Assembly: GCF_024168645.1 (NCBI RefSeq) | Contig: NZ_JALJWF010000001.1 | Span: 6,575,501 to 6,639,500 of the forward strand | Direction: 5' to 3' | Length of the DNA stretch: 64,000 nt | Source: Pseudomonas sp. GGS8 | GTDB lineage: Bacteria; Pseudomonadota; Gammaproteobacteria; Pseudomonadales; Pseudomonadaceae | Shown here: positions 56,779 to 64,000 of the stretch, in pieces | Numbering within the stretch: position 1 is the stretch's first letter | Layout of the letters: the number at the start of each line of letters is the position of its first letter | Notes under the pieces: model-generated | Told to the model about the DNA's origin: nothing | Seen by the model: only the letters and a program-made list of their open reading frames with translations | The model's database searches: none | Made by a program: the position numbers and the translations under genes

Positions 56779-57000
56779 ATGACCCAACGGACCCTCGCCA
56801 CTTTCATGCTCGCACTGGGCCTTGCAACCCTCGCCGGTTGTGCATCGCCTTCAGTGATCACCTTGAATGACGGTCGAGAAATCCAGGCCGTCGACGCGCC
56901 TAAGTACGATAAAGAATCGGGCTTTTACGAGTTTGAACAGTTGGATGGCAAGCACACCCGCATCAACAAGGATCAGGTTCGTACCGTTAAAGAGTTGTAA
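56779..57000 (+). CDS. YgdI/YgdR family small lipoprotein
   Basis: A 73-residue lipoprotein: signal peptide with lipobox LAGC (Cys at about 22), then an SH3-like DUF903 domain (SPSVITLNDGREIQAVDAPKYDKESGFYEFEQLDGK). Function unknown. Followed by a hairpin terminator. Confidence 0.85.
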   Translation: MTQRTLATFMLALGLATLAGCASPSVITLNDGREIQAVDAPKYDKESGFYEFEQLDGKHTRINKDQVRTVKEL

Positions 57001-57027
57001 TCTTTGCGACGACAACCAGATACAGAG

Positions 57028-57053
57028 AAGCCCGCTTTCACGCGGGCTTTTTC
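57028..57053 (+). terminator. Intrinsic terminator after the lipoprotein gene
   Basis: AAGCCCGC / GCGGGCTT stem with a short loop and a following T-run. Confidence 0.85.
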
Positions 57054-57083
57054 GTGGCTGAAGAAAAACAGAATCGCCTGTTA

Positions 57084-57974
57084 TCACCACTGCAAGGTGA
57101 GGGTGCTTTCGAATTCTCTTTCCTGCCCCGTGACCGGATCGACAAATCGCAACCCCTGGGCCAGCAGCTTCAAGGGGTTGGCATAGTCGTCTTCCATGTC
57201 CTTGAGCACCTGCGGATAGAACGGGTCATTGCAGATGCCAGCCCCCAGGGCCGCCATGTGCACTCGCAACTGATGTTTCTTGCCCGTTACCGGGTAAAGC
57301 GCATAGCGCCAGAACTCACCTTTTTTTTCCCTGACCTCGACAGCCGTCTCAGTATTGCTGACGCCCGGACCTTCCTGCATGCGAAAGAACGGCTCGCCAT
57401 CGATGAGTCGACTTTTATGAACCATCGGGAAGGTCAGTTCAGGCAATGCCCGAGCGATTGCTTCGTAGCGCTTTTCGATCTGGCGTGTAGGAAACAATGA
57501 CTGATACGCCGACCGACTCTGAGGGTTGGCTGAAAACAGCACCAGCCCTGCCGTATGCCGGTCAATGCGATGCAAAGGCACCAGATGTGGGTTGTCCAGT
57601 CGCCGGATCAGTCGACGCAGCAATGTCTGCTCCACATACTCCCCAGCCGGCGTCACCGGTAGAAAGTGCGGTTTGTCCGCCACCACCAGATGCTCGTCGG
57701 CATAGAGGATCGACTCCACCACAGGAATGGGTTTTTCGTCCGGCACTTCACGAAAATAATGAATCCGCAAACCTTCCTTGTAAGGCAGATCCAGGGCTAT
57801 CGGCATGCCTTGCCCATCGAGGACACGACCGCGAGCAATTCTGTCCAGCCATTGCTCACGACCGATGGCGCTGAAGTGTTCGCACAGGCAATCGAACACG
57901 GTCTGCCACGGACCTGGCGGCAGATAGAGCGTGCTGGCCTGGTTGTGCGCAGCAGAAAAAGATGAAGTGGACAT
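57084..57974 (-). CDS. RluA-family pseudouridine synthase
   Basis: A 296-residue synthase with the catalytic motif HRIDRHTAGLVLF (Asp) and further motifs ILYADEHLVVADKPHFLPVTP and GKKHQLRVHMAALGAGI. It should convert a specific uridine in rRNA or tRNA; the target cannot be named. ATG 57974 chosen over 57995, neither with a strong ribosome site. Confidence 0.85.
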   Translation of the reverse strand: MSTSSFSAAHNQASTLYLPPGPWQTVFDCLCEHFSAIGREQWLDRIARGRVLDGQGMPIALDLPYKEGLRIHYFREVPDEKPIPVVESILYADEHLVVADKPHFLPVTPAGEYVEQTLLRRLIRRLDNPHLVPLHRIDRHTAGLVLFSANPQSRSAYQSLFPTRQIEKRYEAIARALPELTFPMVHKSRLIDGEPFFRMQEGPGVSNTETAVEVREKKGEFWRYALYPVTGKKHQLRVHMAALGAGICNDPFYPQVLKDMEDDYANPLKLLAQGLRFVDPVTGQEREFESTLTLQW

Positions 57975-58046
57975 ACGAAAAGCTCTAACCCTCAATGCAG
58001 GGCAGCATTATCCAACAGTGGCCGGAACGAACCTAGAAGAGAATCC

Positions 58047-58367
58047 TCAGGCCGGTATCGACTGCGTTCGAGCGGCCGCTTCGGTGAATTCCTTGAGCCA
58101 GCGCAGCACATCGACCGCTTCCCAGCGACCCGGATCATAAAGCGCGTACAACAACCCCTGATAGCCCACAACATCGAGCTGCCGGTGATAACCCGCACGC
58201 TGGAACAAGGCTTCGATTTCGGCGAAGCAGGTGTTGAAATGCAGTTTGTTGAAGGGCGTTTTCCCCTCCGTGACCAGGCCATCCAGACGCAATTCGAGAA
58301 CCGCCTCGCGTACCACGTCGGCCGACATCCGGTTCACACTGTTCTTCAATTGTTCGACATTGACCAC
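58047..58367 (-). CDS. Small conserved Pseudomonas protein of unknown function
   Basis: A 106-residue protein, GTG start at 58367 with GAGG 8 bases before it. Helical and acidic, e.g. NRMSADVVREAVLELRLDGLVTEG and WEAVDVLRWLKEF. No motif recognised. Confidence 0.6.
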   Translation of the reverse strand: MVNVEQLKNSVNRMSADVVREAVLELRLDGLVTEGKTPFNKLHFNTCFAEIEALFQRAGYHRQLDVVGYQGLLYALYDPGRWEAVDVLRWLKEFTEAAARTQSIPA

Positions 58368-58518
58368 ATTTCATCCCTCTGACGTCCGGGATCGGCTGCC
58401 CAAACCCGAACAGGGCGAAGCATGGCAGGCAATCCGAATAACTGTATACACATACAGTAACCGAATAACCAACCTTTCGCCAATGGATGAAGCGGGGACA
58501 GCGACGGGTGGGACGTCT

Positions 58519-58767
58519 TCAACTGGCGTCACGGCTGAGGAACGCTACGACCTGATCCGCATCGAAGGGCCAATCAAGTTCAGCGCCGTTATCAAGACGC
58601 CGCAGCACCGGTATACGCAAACCATAGTCTTCGACCCAATCTTCGTTTTCCGCGATGTCGACCAACTCCACCAACAAACCGTTTTCGACAAAGGACATCA
58701 GAAGTGCTTCGGCGACTTCACAAAGATGGCAACCAACGGTGCCGAACAGCTGACATTCAGGAGGCAT
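58519..58767 (-). CDS. Glutaredoxin-like protein (DUF836 type)
   Basis: An 82-residue thioredoxin-fold protein with redox motif CHLC near the N-terminus (GTVGCHLCEVAEALL) and the cis-Pro in RIPVLRR. Small glutaredoxin-like proteins of this group are of unknown substrate. No clear ribosome site. Confidence 0.78.
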   Translation of the reverse strand: MPPECQLFGTVGCHLCEVAEALLMSFVENGLLVELVDIAENEDWVEDYGLRIPVLRRLDNGAELDWPFDADQVVAFLSRDAS

Positions 58768-58964
58768 GACGACAAGACCAAACGAAGTAAGCGCTCATTC
58801 TAGGCCCGGCATCAAACGCAGTCGAGCCGACGTCCGAGCAACGGTGATTTCAAGAGGTTTCGGTAAAACTCTGACGCAAATCATTTGCCTCAACGGTCAT
58901 TTGCGCGATGCTCACGTCTTTTTTATCTCTACGCTTGAGTAGCCAGAACCCCACGGAGTTTTTT

Positions 58965-60677
58965 GTGTTCGCCAATCTGTTGATCATCCTCGCCTCCTCC
59001 CTGGTGGTAATTGCACTGTTTCAGCGCCTGCGATTGCCACCGGTGCTGGGCTACCTGTGCGTAGGGCTGATGATCGGGCCGACAGCGTTCAACTGGGTGA
59101 ATGAAAATGAAGATTTACCCGATCTGGCGGAATTAGGCGTGGTGTTTTTGCTGTTCTCCCTGGGGCTTGAGTTTTCCCTGTCGAAAATGCTCACACTGCG
59201 CCAGGTGGTATTTGGCTTGGGCAGCCTGCAGGTGCTGGGGTCCGGGATCGTGCTGGGGGCGTTGCTGATGCTGTTCGGCGTGCCGATCACACCGGCCCTG
59301 TTACTCGGCGCCGGTCTGGCGCTGTCCTCTACCGCCATTGTCAGTAAGGAGCTGAGCAGCCTCGGCGAGATTTTCAGTCGTCACGGCCAGAATGCCATCG
59401 CCGTGCTGTTGTTTCAGGACGTGATCGCGGTGTTACTGCTGACTCTGGTGCCGGTGTTCGCCGGCAGCAGCGACCAGGCCTGGTATTGGGCGCTGCCGCT
59501 GACGCTGGCCAAGACGCTGGTGCTGTTCGTCGGTCTGCTGCTGGTCAGTCGCTGGTTTCTGCCACGACTGTTCCATGAAGTCGCCGCGGCCCGGTCCGCG
59601 GAGCTGTTCGTCCTGTTGGCGTTGGTGATCGTTCTGCTGACGGCCTGGCTGACTCACTTGCTCGGCCTCTCTCCTGCCCTGGGCGCCTTTCTCGCCGGCA
59701 TGCTGCTGGGGGAAAGCCACTATCGACATCAGATCGAAGCCGACATCCGTCCGTTCCGCGACATCCTGCTCGGGGTGTTCTTTGTCAGTATCGGCATGCT
59801 GATCGACTTGCGCCTGTTTGCCAGCCACGGCCTGCTGATTCTCGGTCTGACCCTGGGGTTGTTGCTGATCAAAGGCACTGTGGTCGCGCTGCTGGTCAAA
59901 TGGCGCGGCAGCGATGGTGAAACCGCCTGGCGCAGCGGCCTGGCATTGGCTCAGGGCGGCGAATTCTGCTTTGCCCTGATGGCGCAGATGCAACAGAACC
60001 AACTGATGCCCGCCGACCTCGGCGGCCTGCTGCTGGCGGCCACGTTCTGCTCAATGCTGGTAACGCCTTTACTGCTGCGCGCCGCTCCCCGCATCGCCAT
60101 GCGTCTGCACCGCAAACCCAACAAAGCAGCCGAGCTCGAAGAAATCAGCGCGCTCAACGCCAGCTTGCACAATCATGTAGTGATCTGTGGTTACGGCCGC
60201 GTCGGTCAGTCCATCGGGCGTTTCCTGCGTCATGTACAGCAACCGTACATTGCGCTGGACACCGACCCGGTGCGGGTCCAGGAAGCCGTCGTCAATGAAA
60301 GCTGCGTGCATTACGGCGACTCACGCCGCGGCGAGCTGCTGATCGCGATAGGGCTGGAGCGCGCAAGACTGTTGGTGGTTGCCGTGGACAAGACGGACAT
60401 CGCCCTGCTGATACTCAAGGAAGCACGGCGGCTCAACCCGACCGTGCCGATCCTGGTGCGCACCCGGGATGACAGCCAGTTGGCCGAATTGAAGGCGGCC
60501 GGTGCCAGCGAAGTCGTACCCGAGTTACTGGAGTCCAGCCTGATGCTCGCCTCCCACGCGCTGATCATGCTGGGCATACCCGGCCAGCAGGTGCAGGACC
60601 GGGTCGACCAGGTACGGCATGACCGCTATCGCCTGTTGCACGGTTTCTATCCCGGCACCGGCGATGAAGAACGCTGA
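58965..60677 (+). CDS. CPA2-family cation:proton antiporter with TrkA-N domain (KefB/YbaL-like)
   Basis: A 570-residue protein: about 12 membrane helices (residues 1-385; LPPVLGYLCVGLMIGP, FLAGMLLGESHYRHQIEADI) and a C-terminal NAD-binding TrkA-N domain (HVVICGYGRVGQSIGRFL). It exports K+ or Na+ in exchange for protons. GTG 58965 is favoured because CGGAG lies 6 bases before it and the product begins directly with the first helix; ATG 58908 is the alternative. No glutathione-gating partner (KefF/G) is adjacent. Confidence 0.88.
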   Translation: MFANLLIILASSLVVIALFQRLRLPPVLGYLCVGLMIGPTAFNWVNENEDLPDLAELGVVFLLFSLGLEFSLSKMLTLRQVVFGLGSLQVLGSGIVLGALLMLFGVPITPALLLGAGLALSSTAIVSKELSSLGEIFSRHGQNAIAVLLFQDVIAVLLLTLVPVFAGSSDQAWYWALPLTLAKTLVLFVGLLLVSRWFLPRLFHEVAAARSAELFVLLALVIVLLTAWLTHLLGLSPALGAFLAGMLLGESHYRHQIEADIRPFRDILLGVFFVSIGMLIDLRLFASHGLLILGLTLGLLLIKGTVVALLVKWRGSDGETAWRSGLALAQGGEFCFALMAQMQQNQLMPADLGGLLLAATFCSMLVTPLLLRAAPRIAMRLHRKPNKAAELEEISALNASLHNHVVICGYGRVGQSIGRFLRHVQQPYIALDTDPVRVQEAVVNESCVHYGDSRRGELLIAIGLERARLLVVAVDKTDIALLILKEARRLNPTVPILVRTRDDSQLAELKAAGASEVVPELLESSLMLASHALIMLGIPGQQVQDRVDQVRHDRYRLLHGFYPGTGDEER

Positions 60678-60678
60678 T

Positions 60679-61887
60679 TCAATCCAGGCTCACGGCGCCA
60701 ATCTTGTGCACCGACAAGTCCGCGCCGTAATACTCTTCTTCCTGGCTCAGGCGCAGGCCATGGACTGCCTTGATCGCGCCATACACGGCAAAACCACCGG
60801 CCAGTGCCACGGTTACCCCCAAAGAAGTGCCGATCAACTGGCTGATCAGGCTTACGCCCCCCAAACCACCCAAAGCGGTTTGACCGAAGATGCCGCAAGC
60901 GATCCCGCCCCAGACGCCACACAGCCCATGCAAAGGCCAGACACCCAACACATCGTCGATACGCCATTTGCCTTGGGCCGCGGTAAAGCACCAGACAAAC
61001 AGGGCCCCGGCGATGGCGCCGGTCACCAATGCGCCCACCGGGTGCATCAGATCCGAGCCGGCGCAGATCGCCACCAAACCGGCCAATGGGCCGTTATGCA
61101 GGAAGCCTGGGTCATTGCGCCCGACGATCAACGCCGCCACCGTGCCGCCGACCAGGGCCATCAACGAGTTCACCGCCACCAACCCGCTGACGCCCTGCAG
61201 GGTCTGGGCGCTCATCACGTTGAAGCCAAACCAGCCGACGATCAGGATCCACGACCCCAATGCCAGAAAGGGGATGCTCGAGGGCGCGAATGCCACCAGT
61301 CGCCCGTCGCGATAACGACCTTGCCTTGGCCCCAGCAGCAACACCGCCGCGAGGGCCAGCCAGCCGCCCATGGCATGAACCACCACGGAGCCGGCGAAGT
61401 CATGGAAGCTGGCGCCAAAACGCTCCAGCAACCAGGCTTGCAGACCGAAATTACCGTTCCAGACCACGCCTTCGAAGAAGGGGTAGATGAACGCCACGAT
61501 CAGCGCCGTCGCGCACAACTGCGGGACGAACCGGGCGCGCTCGGCGATGCCTCCGGAAATGATCGCCGGTATCGCCGCGGCAAAGGTCAGCAGAAAGAAA
61601 AACTTCACCAGCCCATAGCCATGATCGGCGGTGATCACCGCCGCCGGTTGCATAAAACTGACCCCGTAGGAAATCCAATAGCCTATAAAGAAGTAGGCCA
61701 GGGTCGAAATGGCGAAGTCGCTGAGGATCTTCGACAAAGCGTTGACCTGGTTCTTTTGGCGAACCGTACCGACCTCAAGAAAGGCGAAACCGGCGTGCAT
61801 GGCCAGGACCATGACCGCACCGATAAGGATGAACAACGTGTTGGAGCTATGGACCAGACTGTCCACAGCACTTTGCAGATTTTCCAT
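60679..61887 (-). CDS. amtB: Ammonium transporter AmtB
   Basis: A 402-residue Amt channel with about 11 helices and the twin-histidine pore (HDFAGSVVVHAMGG and VWPLHGLCGVWGG). The chosen ATG 61887 fits the usual length without a signal peptide; the open frame extends another 87 codons but these look non-coding. No glnK lies beside it. The 3' end is one base from the antiporter's stop (convergent). Confidence 0.9.
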   Translation of the reverse strand: MENLQSAVDSLVHSSNTLFILIGAVMVLAMHAGFAFLEVGTVRQKNQVNALSKILSDFAISTLAYFFIGYWISYGVSFMQPAAVITADHGYGLVKFFFLLTFAAAIPAIISGGIAERARFVPQLCATALIVAFIYPFFEGVVWNGNFGLQAWLLERFGASFHDFAGSVVVHAMGGWLALAAVLLLGPRQGRYRDGRLVAFAPSSIPFLALGSWILIVGWFGFNVMSAQTLQGVSGLVAVNSLMALVGGTVAALIVGRNDPGFLHNGPLAGLVAICAGSDLMHPVGALVTGAIAGALFVWCFTAAQGKWRIDDVLGVWPLHGLCGVWGGIACGIFGQTALGGLGGVSLISQLIGTSLGVTVALAGGFAVYGAIKAVHGLRLSQEEEYYGADLSVHKIGAVSLD

Positions 61888-62192
61888 GGATTGGCAGACC
61901 TGAAGGCTGAAAAAAGCACCAAAGCAGTTCGCACAGATGACCGACGCACCAAGTTGCAGCTCATCCAGACCGCGACGCTGATCCGGATGAACCGCTTTGG
62001 CGCACAAGACCGCCGCCTCTGCGCGAGTTTTGATTGTTTGAGTTAGGGTTTTCCTGAAATCATGCCCGGCAACAGCGCAATAGCGCCGGCTGACGCACCA
62101 CGACGTAGCAAAAGATGTACCAGTCATTTGTACTGAACCTTCGCGCAAGGCTCATACTCGAACGCTTCAGAAGCCACTTACGGAGATCACCA
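61888..62192. other. Divergent intergenic region between amtB and the yqjD-like gene
   Basis: About 305 bases holding both promoters. I looked for a sigma-54 (GG-N10-GC) promoter for amtB and found none convincing. No repeats. Confidence 0.35.
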
Positions 62193-62507
62193 ATGGCACG
62201 CATCAAGGCAAAGACTGCTCAAGAAATTCTGATGGAAGATTTTCAGACACTGGTCAGCGACACCGAACGGTTGCTGGAACACACCGCATCCCTGGCCGGT
62301 GATCAGGCCGATGAGCTGCGTGAGCAGATCCGCGACAGTCTGCTGCGCGCCCGGGAAACCCTGAAGCTGACCGAAGACTCCCTGCGCGAGCGCGGCAAAG
62401 CGGCTGTCACCGCCACGGAAGATTACGTCCAGGCCAACCCATGGCAATCGGTCGGGATCGCAGCCGGCGTGGGTTTCCTGATTGGTCTGCTGGCCACTCG
62501 GCGCTGA
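62193..62507 (+). CDS. YqjD/ElaB-family (DUF883) ribosome-binding membrane protein
   Basis: A 104-residue protein: helical charged part (LMEDFQTLVSDTERLLEHTASL ... RDSLLRARETLKLTEDSL) and a C-terminal membrane anchor (WQSVGIAAGVGFLIGLLATRR). E. coli YqjD and ElaB tether inactive ribosomes to the membrane in stationary phase. ATG 62193 follows ACGGAGA. Confidence 0.87.
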   Translation: MARIKAKTAQEILMEDFQTLVSDTERLLEHTASLAGDQADELREQIRDSLLRARETLKLTEDSLRERGKAAVTATEDYVQANPWQSVGIAAGVGFLIGLLATRR

Positions 62508-62508
62508 T

Positions 62509-62898
62509 ATGGCAATCGATGAATCCGGCTCGTCCGCGACGGGCACCCGCTCTTCATCGCGGCGCCTGGGTGCCGCATTTCTTGGATTGCTGCATAGCCA
62601 TGTCGAACTGTTCGGCATCGAACTGCAGGAGCAAAAAGCACGCACCGTAAGCCTGTTGCTGTTTGCAGGCCTGACGCTGGTCTTTGCCTTGTTGTTGTTA
62701 GTGGGGTTGTCGACGCTGGTGTTGATCCTGTTTTGGGACACCAATCGCCTGGCGGCAATCATCGGGCTCTGTGTGTTCTACACCTTTGCGGCGTTGTTCT
62801 GCGCAATGCGCTTGAGGGCAGCGATTTTTGATGAGTCCTCGCCCTTCCATGGCACCCTGGAAGAGCTGGCCAACGATCGGGAGCGTCTGTTGCCATGA
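62509..62898 (+). CDS. YqjE-like holin-family membrane protein
   Basis: A 129-residue protein with two adjacent membrane helices (VSLLLFAGLTLVFALLLLVG and AAIIGLCVFYTFAALFCAM). YqjE is the usual neighbour of YqjD. Starts one base after the yqjD-like stop and overlaps the next gene by 4 bases. Confidence 0.83.
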   Translation: MAIDESGSSATGTRSSSRRLGAAFLGLLHSHVELFGIELQEQKARTVSLLLFAGLTLVFALLLLVGLSTLVLILFWDTNRLAAIIGLCVFYTFAALFCAMRLRAAIFDESSPFHGTLEELANDRERLLP

Positions 62899-63236
62899 GC
62901 CTGCCTGAACTTCCCCGTAACAGCTCACGCACGGAAATGCGCAAGGCGTTGATCCGCCTGCGCATGGAAATGCATCGCCAGGAAATTCGCCACGAATCCC
63001 AACAACTGCTGCTGCCCCTGCAACGGGTACGTGGCATGACGCAAAACCTGCAAGACAGTTTCGGCATCAAACACGCCCCGCTCTGGGGCATCGCGGCCGT
63101 GATCGGGTTGGGCTTTCTGACCGGTAAGGGTGCCAAGAGTGGCGGTATCGGCAGCCTGACCAAACTGGTTAGCCTGGGCGCTACATTAGGGCCGCTGATC
63201 AAGCTGGTCATGCAGAACTCTTCGCGCAAACACTAA
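62895..63236 (+). CDS. Third protein of the yqjD set, YqjK-like
   Basis: A 113-residue basic helical protein (RTEMRKALIRLRMEMHRQEIRHESQQLLLPLQRV) with a C-terminal hydrophobic segment (LWGIAAVIGLGFL). Positionally matches YqjK; function unknown. ATGA overlap with the YqjE-like gene. Confidence 0.75.
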   Translation: MSLPELPRNSSRTEMRKALIRLRMEMHRQEIRHESQQLLLPLQRVRGMTQNLQDSFGIKHAPLWGIAAVIGLGFLTGKGAKSGGIGSLTKLVSLGATLGPLIKLVMQNSSRKH

Positions 63237-63270
63237 TCAGTCTTGTCTGGCTGCATTCTTGCAATACCAC

Positions 63271-63330
63271 CGGGATTAACCTCTTTATCGAGAGGTTAAT
63301 CCCGCGTACCTACCTGGCGACCAGGTTTTT
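63271..63330 (+). terminator. Perfect hairpin followed by a terminator-like hairpin
   Basis: A perfect 14-base stem (CGGGATTAACCTCT, 63271-63284, with AGAGGTTAATCCCG, 63291-63304) and then ACCTGG-CGA-CCAGGT with TTTTT (63312-63330). The second can end the yqjD-set transcript; the first lacks a T-run. Both lie upstream of the EAL gene. Confidence 0.65.
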
Positions 63331-63361
63331 ATCCAGAACAACACCTTAATAAGGAGGCCTC

Positions 63362-64000
63362 GTGATCGACGGGCAACCGCTCGCCTGTTTTCAGCCATTC
63401 ATCGATACCGCTACAGGCCGTATCGCTGGTGTCGAAGCGCTGGGCCGATTGCGCCAGGCCGATGGTCAACTGATGTCGGTAGGTGCGCTGTTCGCCGATC
63501 CGCGAACCCCGGCCATCGCCCTGCGGCGTCTTGATCGCCAGATTCGCGACAACGCCCTGAGCCGTCTGCATGAAGCGCCCGCTGACTGGTTTCTCAGCCT
63601 GAACATCTCACCCCGCTGGATCAGCCGCTTGCGCCGGGACCAGGCACTGCCGAGCCTCAAGCAACTGAGCAGGCATGGTGTCGACGCACAGCGAATCGTC
63701 TTCGAGATCACCGAATTGGGCGGCGACAGCCAGCGTCTGGCTGAAGTCGTGGCCCGCTACCGGCAAGCCGGGGCGCGGATTGCCATCGATGATTTCGGTG
63801 CCGGTTACTCTCAACTCGATCGCGTGTTGGCCCTGCAACCGGACATTCTCAAGCTCGACATGCGGTTGTTTCAGGCCGCCGCGTTGGGCGGTCCCAGCAG
63901 CGATGTGGTCAAGGCGCTGGCGCAAATGGCGGAGAAAACCGGTTGCTGGATCATTGCCGAAGGCGTGGAAACCGAAGCTCAACTGAATTTTGCCCTGGAA
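63362..64000 (+). CDS. EAL-domain c-di-GMP phosphodiesterase, 3' end missing
   Basis: GTG at 63362 after a strong AAGGAGG; 213 residues are visible before the window ends. The EAL signature and catalytic residues are present: VEALGRL (EAL), LNISPRW (Asn), FEITELG (Glu), IDDFGAGYS (Asp pair), LKLD (Lys) and AEGVETE (Glu). It should hydrolyse c-di-GMP. No GGDEF or sensory domain precedes the EAL; what follows is outside the window. Confidence 0.88.
   Translation, partial: MIDGQPLACFQPFIDTATGRIAGVEALGRLRQADGQLMSVGALFADPRTPAIALRRLDRQIRDNALSRLHEAPADWFLSLNISPRWISRLRRDQALPSLKQLSRHGVDAQRIVFEITELGGDSQRLAEVVARYRQAGARIAIDDFGAGYSQLDRVLALQPDILKLDMRLFQAAALGGPSSDVVKALAQMAEKTGCWIIAEGVETEAQLNFALE

Noticed and set aside
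58231..58803. 190-codon plus-strand frame opposite the small genes at 58047-58767
   Set aside because: Antisense to two better-supported minus-strand genes; composition not protein-like.
60679..62148. 87-codon N-terminal extension of the ammonium transporter
   Set aside because: The extension shows no membrane or signal features and exceeds the family's usual length; ATG 61887 fits.
61888..62192. Sigma-54 promoter for amtB
   Set aside because: No GG-N10-GC element with acceptable flanks found on the minus strand.

Overview
The window is chromosomal DNA of a fluorescent Pseudomonas, most likely of the P. fluorescens lineage and not P. aeruginosa. It is GC-rich with Pseudomonas codon use, it is littered with the REP elements typical of that lineage (cores GCGGGCAAGCCCGC and GGGAGCTTGCTCCC), and it carries a pyoverdine locus whose proteins closely resemble Pvd and Fpv proteins. 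No rRNA, tRNA, prophage, insertion sequence or CRISPR array was seen.

Layout. 1-3542: end of an organosulfur assimilation cluster (msuD partial, msuC, sfnR). 3698-4156: a VOC protein. 4482-10643: eight tightly packed genes fpvGHJK-fpvCDEF, which release iron from ferripyoverdine in the periplasm and import it. 10874-12595 (minus): an MbtH-like protein and pvdH, each behind its own PvdS promoter. 12739-13224: a GNAT acetyltransferase. 13440-19869: a two-component system, an unusual hemopexin-like gene, and a thiol-redox operon (dsbD, a TlpA-like fusion, dsbG). 19991-20803: an alpha/beta hydrolase. 20922-33905: the 4327-residue NRPS pvdL. 34286-34834: the sigma factor gene pvdS, divergent from pvdL behind a Fur box. 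34966-35979: a PvdYII-type hydroxyornithine acetylase with a perfect PvdS box. 36129-37931: an unrecognised accessory protein and a periplasmic solute-binding protein. 38028-46622: the acyclic terpene (citronellol/geraniol) utilisation cluster atuR / atuABCDEF, in which atuB has lost its middle and atuG/atuH do not follow. 46694-48494: exonuclease, ppnP, MOSC protein. 48766-52668: cheV, an Hpt-like protein, and a NarX/NarL-type two-component pair. 52652-57000: a YegS-type lipid kinase, a small coiled-coil protein, moeA, moaB, mobA, a small lipoprotein. 57084-62507: pseudouridine synthase, two small proteins, a CPA2 antiporter, an ammonium transporter, and the start of a yqjD/yqjE/yqjK-like set. 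63362-end: an EAL-domain protein cut by the window edge.

How the genes work together. Under iron starvation Fur leaves its box at 34187-34201 and PvdS is made. PvdS then reads promoters of the form TAAAT-N16-CGT, four of which I located: before pvdH, mbtH and the pvdYII-like gene, and a TAATT variant before pvdL. PvdH makes diaminobutyrate for module 4 of PvdL, the MbtH protein assists adenylation, and FpvG-K with FpvC-F recover iron from returning ferripyoverdine. The remaining NRPS genes, the tailoring genes and the receptor must lie elsewhere. The terpene cluster is a second coherent unit, with its TetR repressor gene divergent and two inverted operator-like sites between atuR and atuA.
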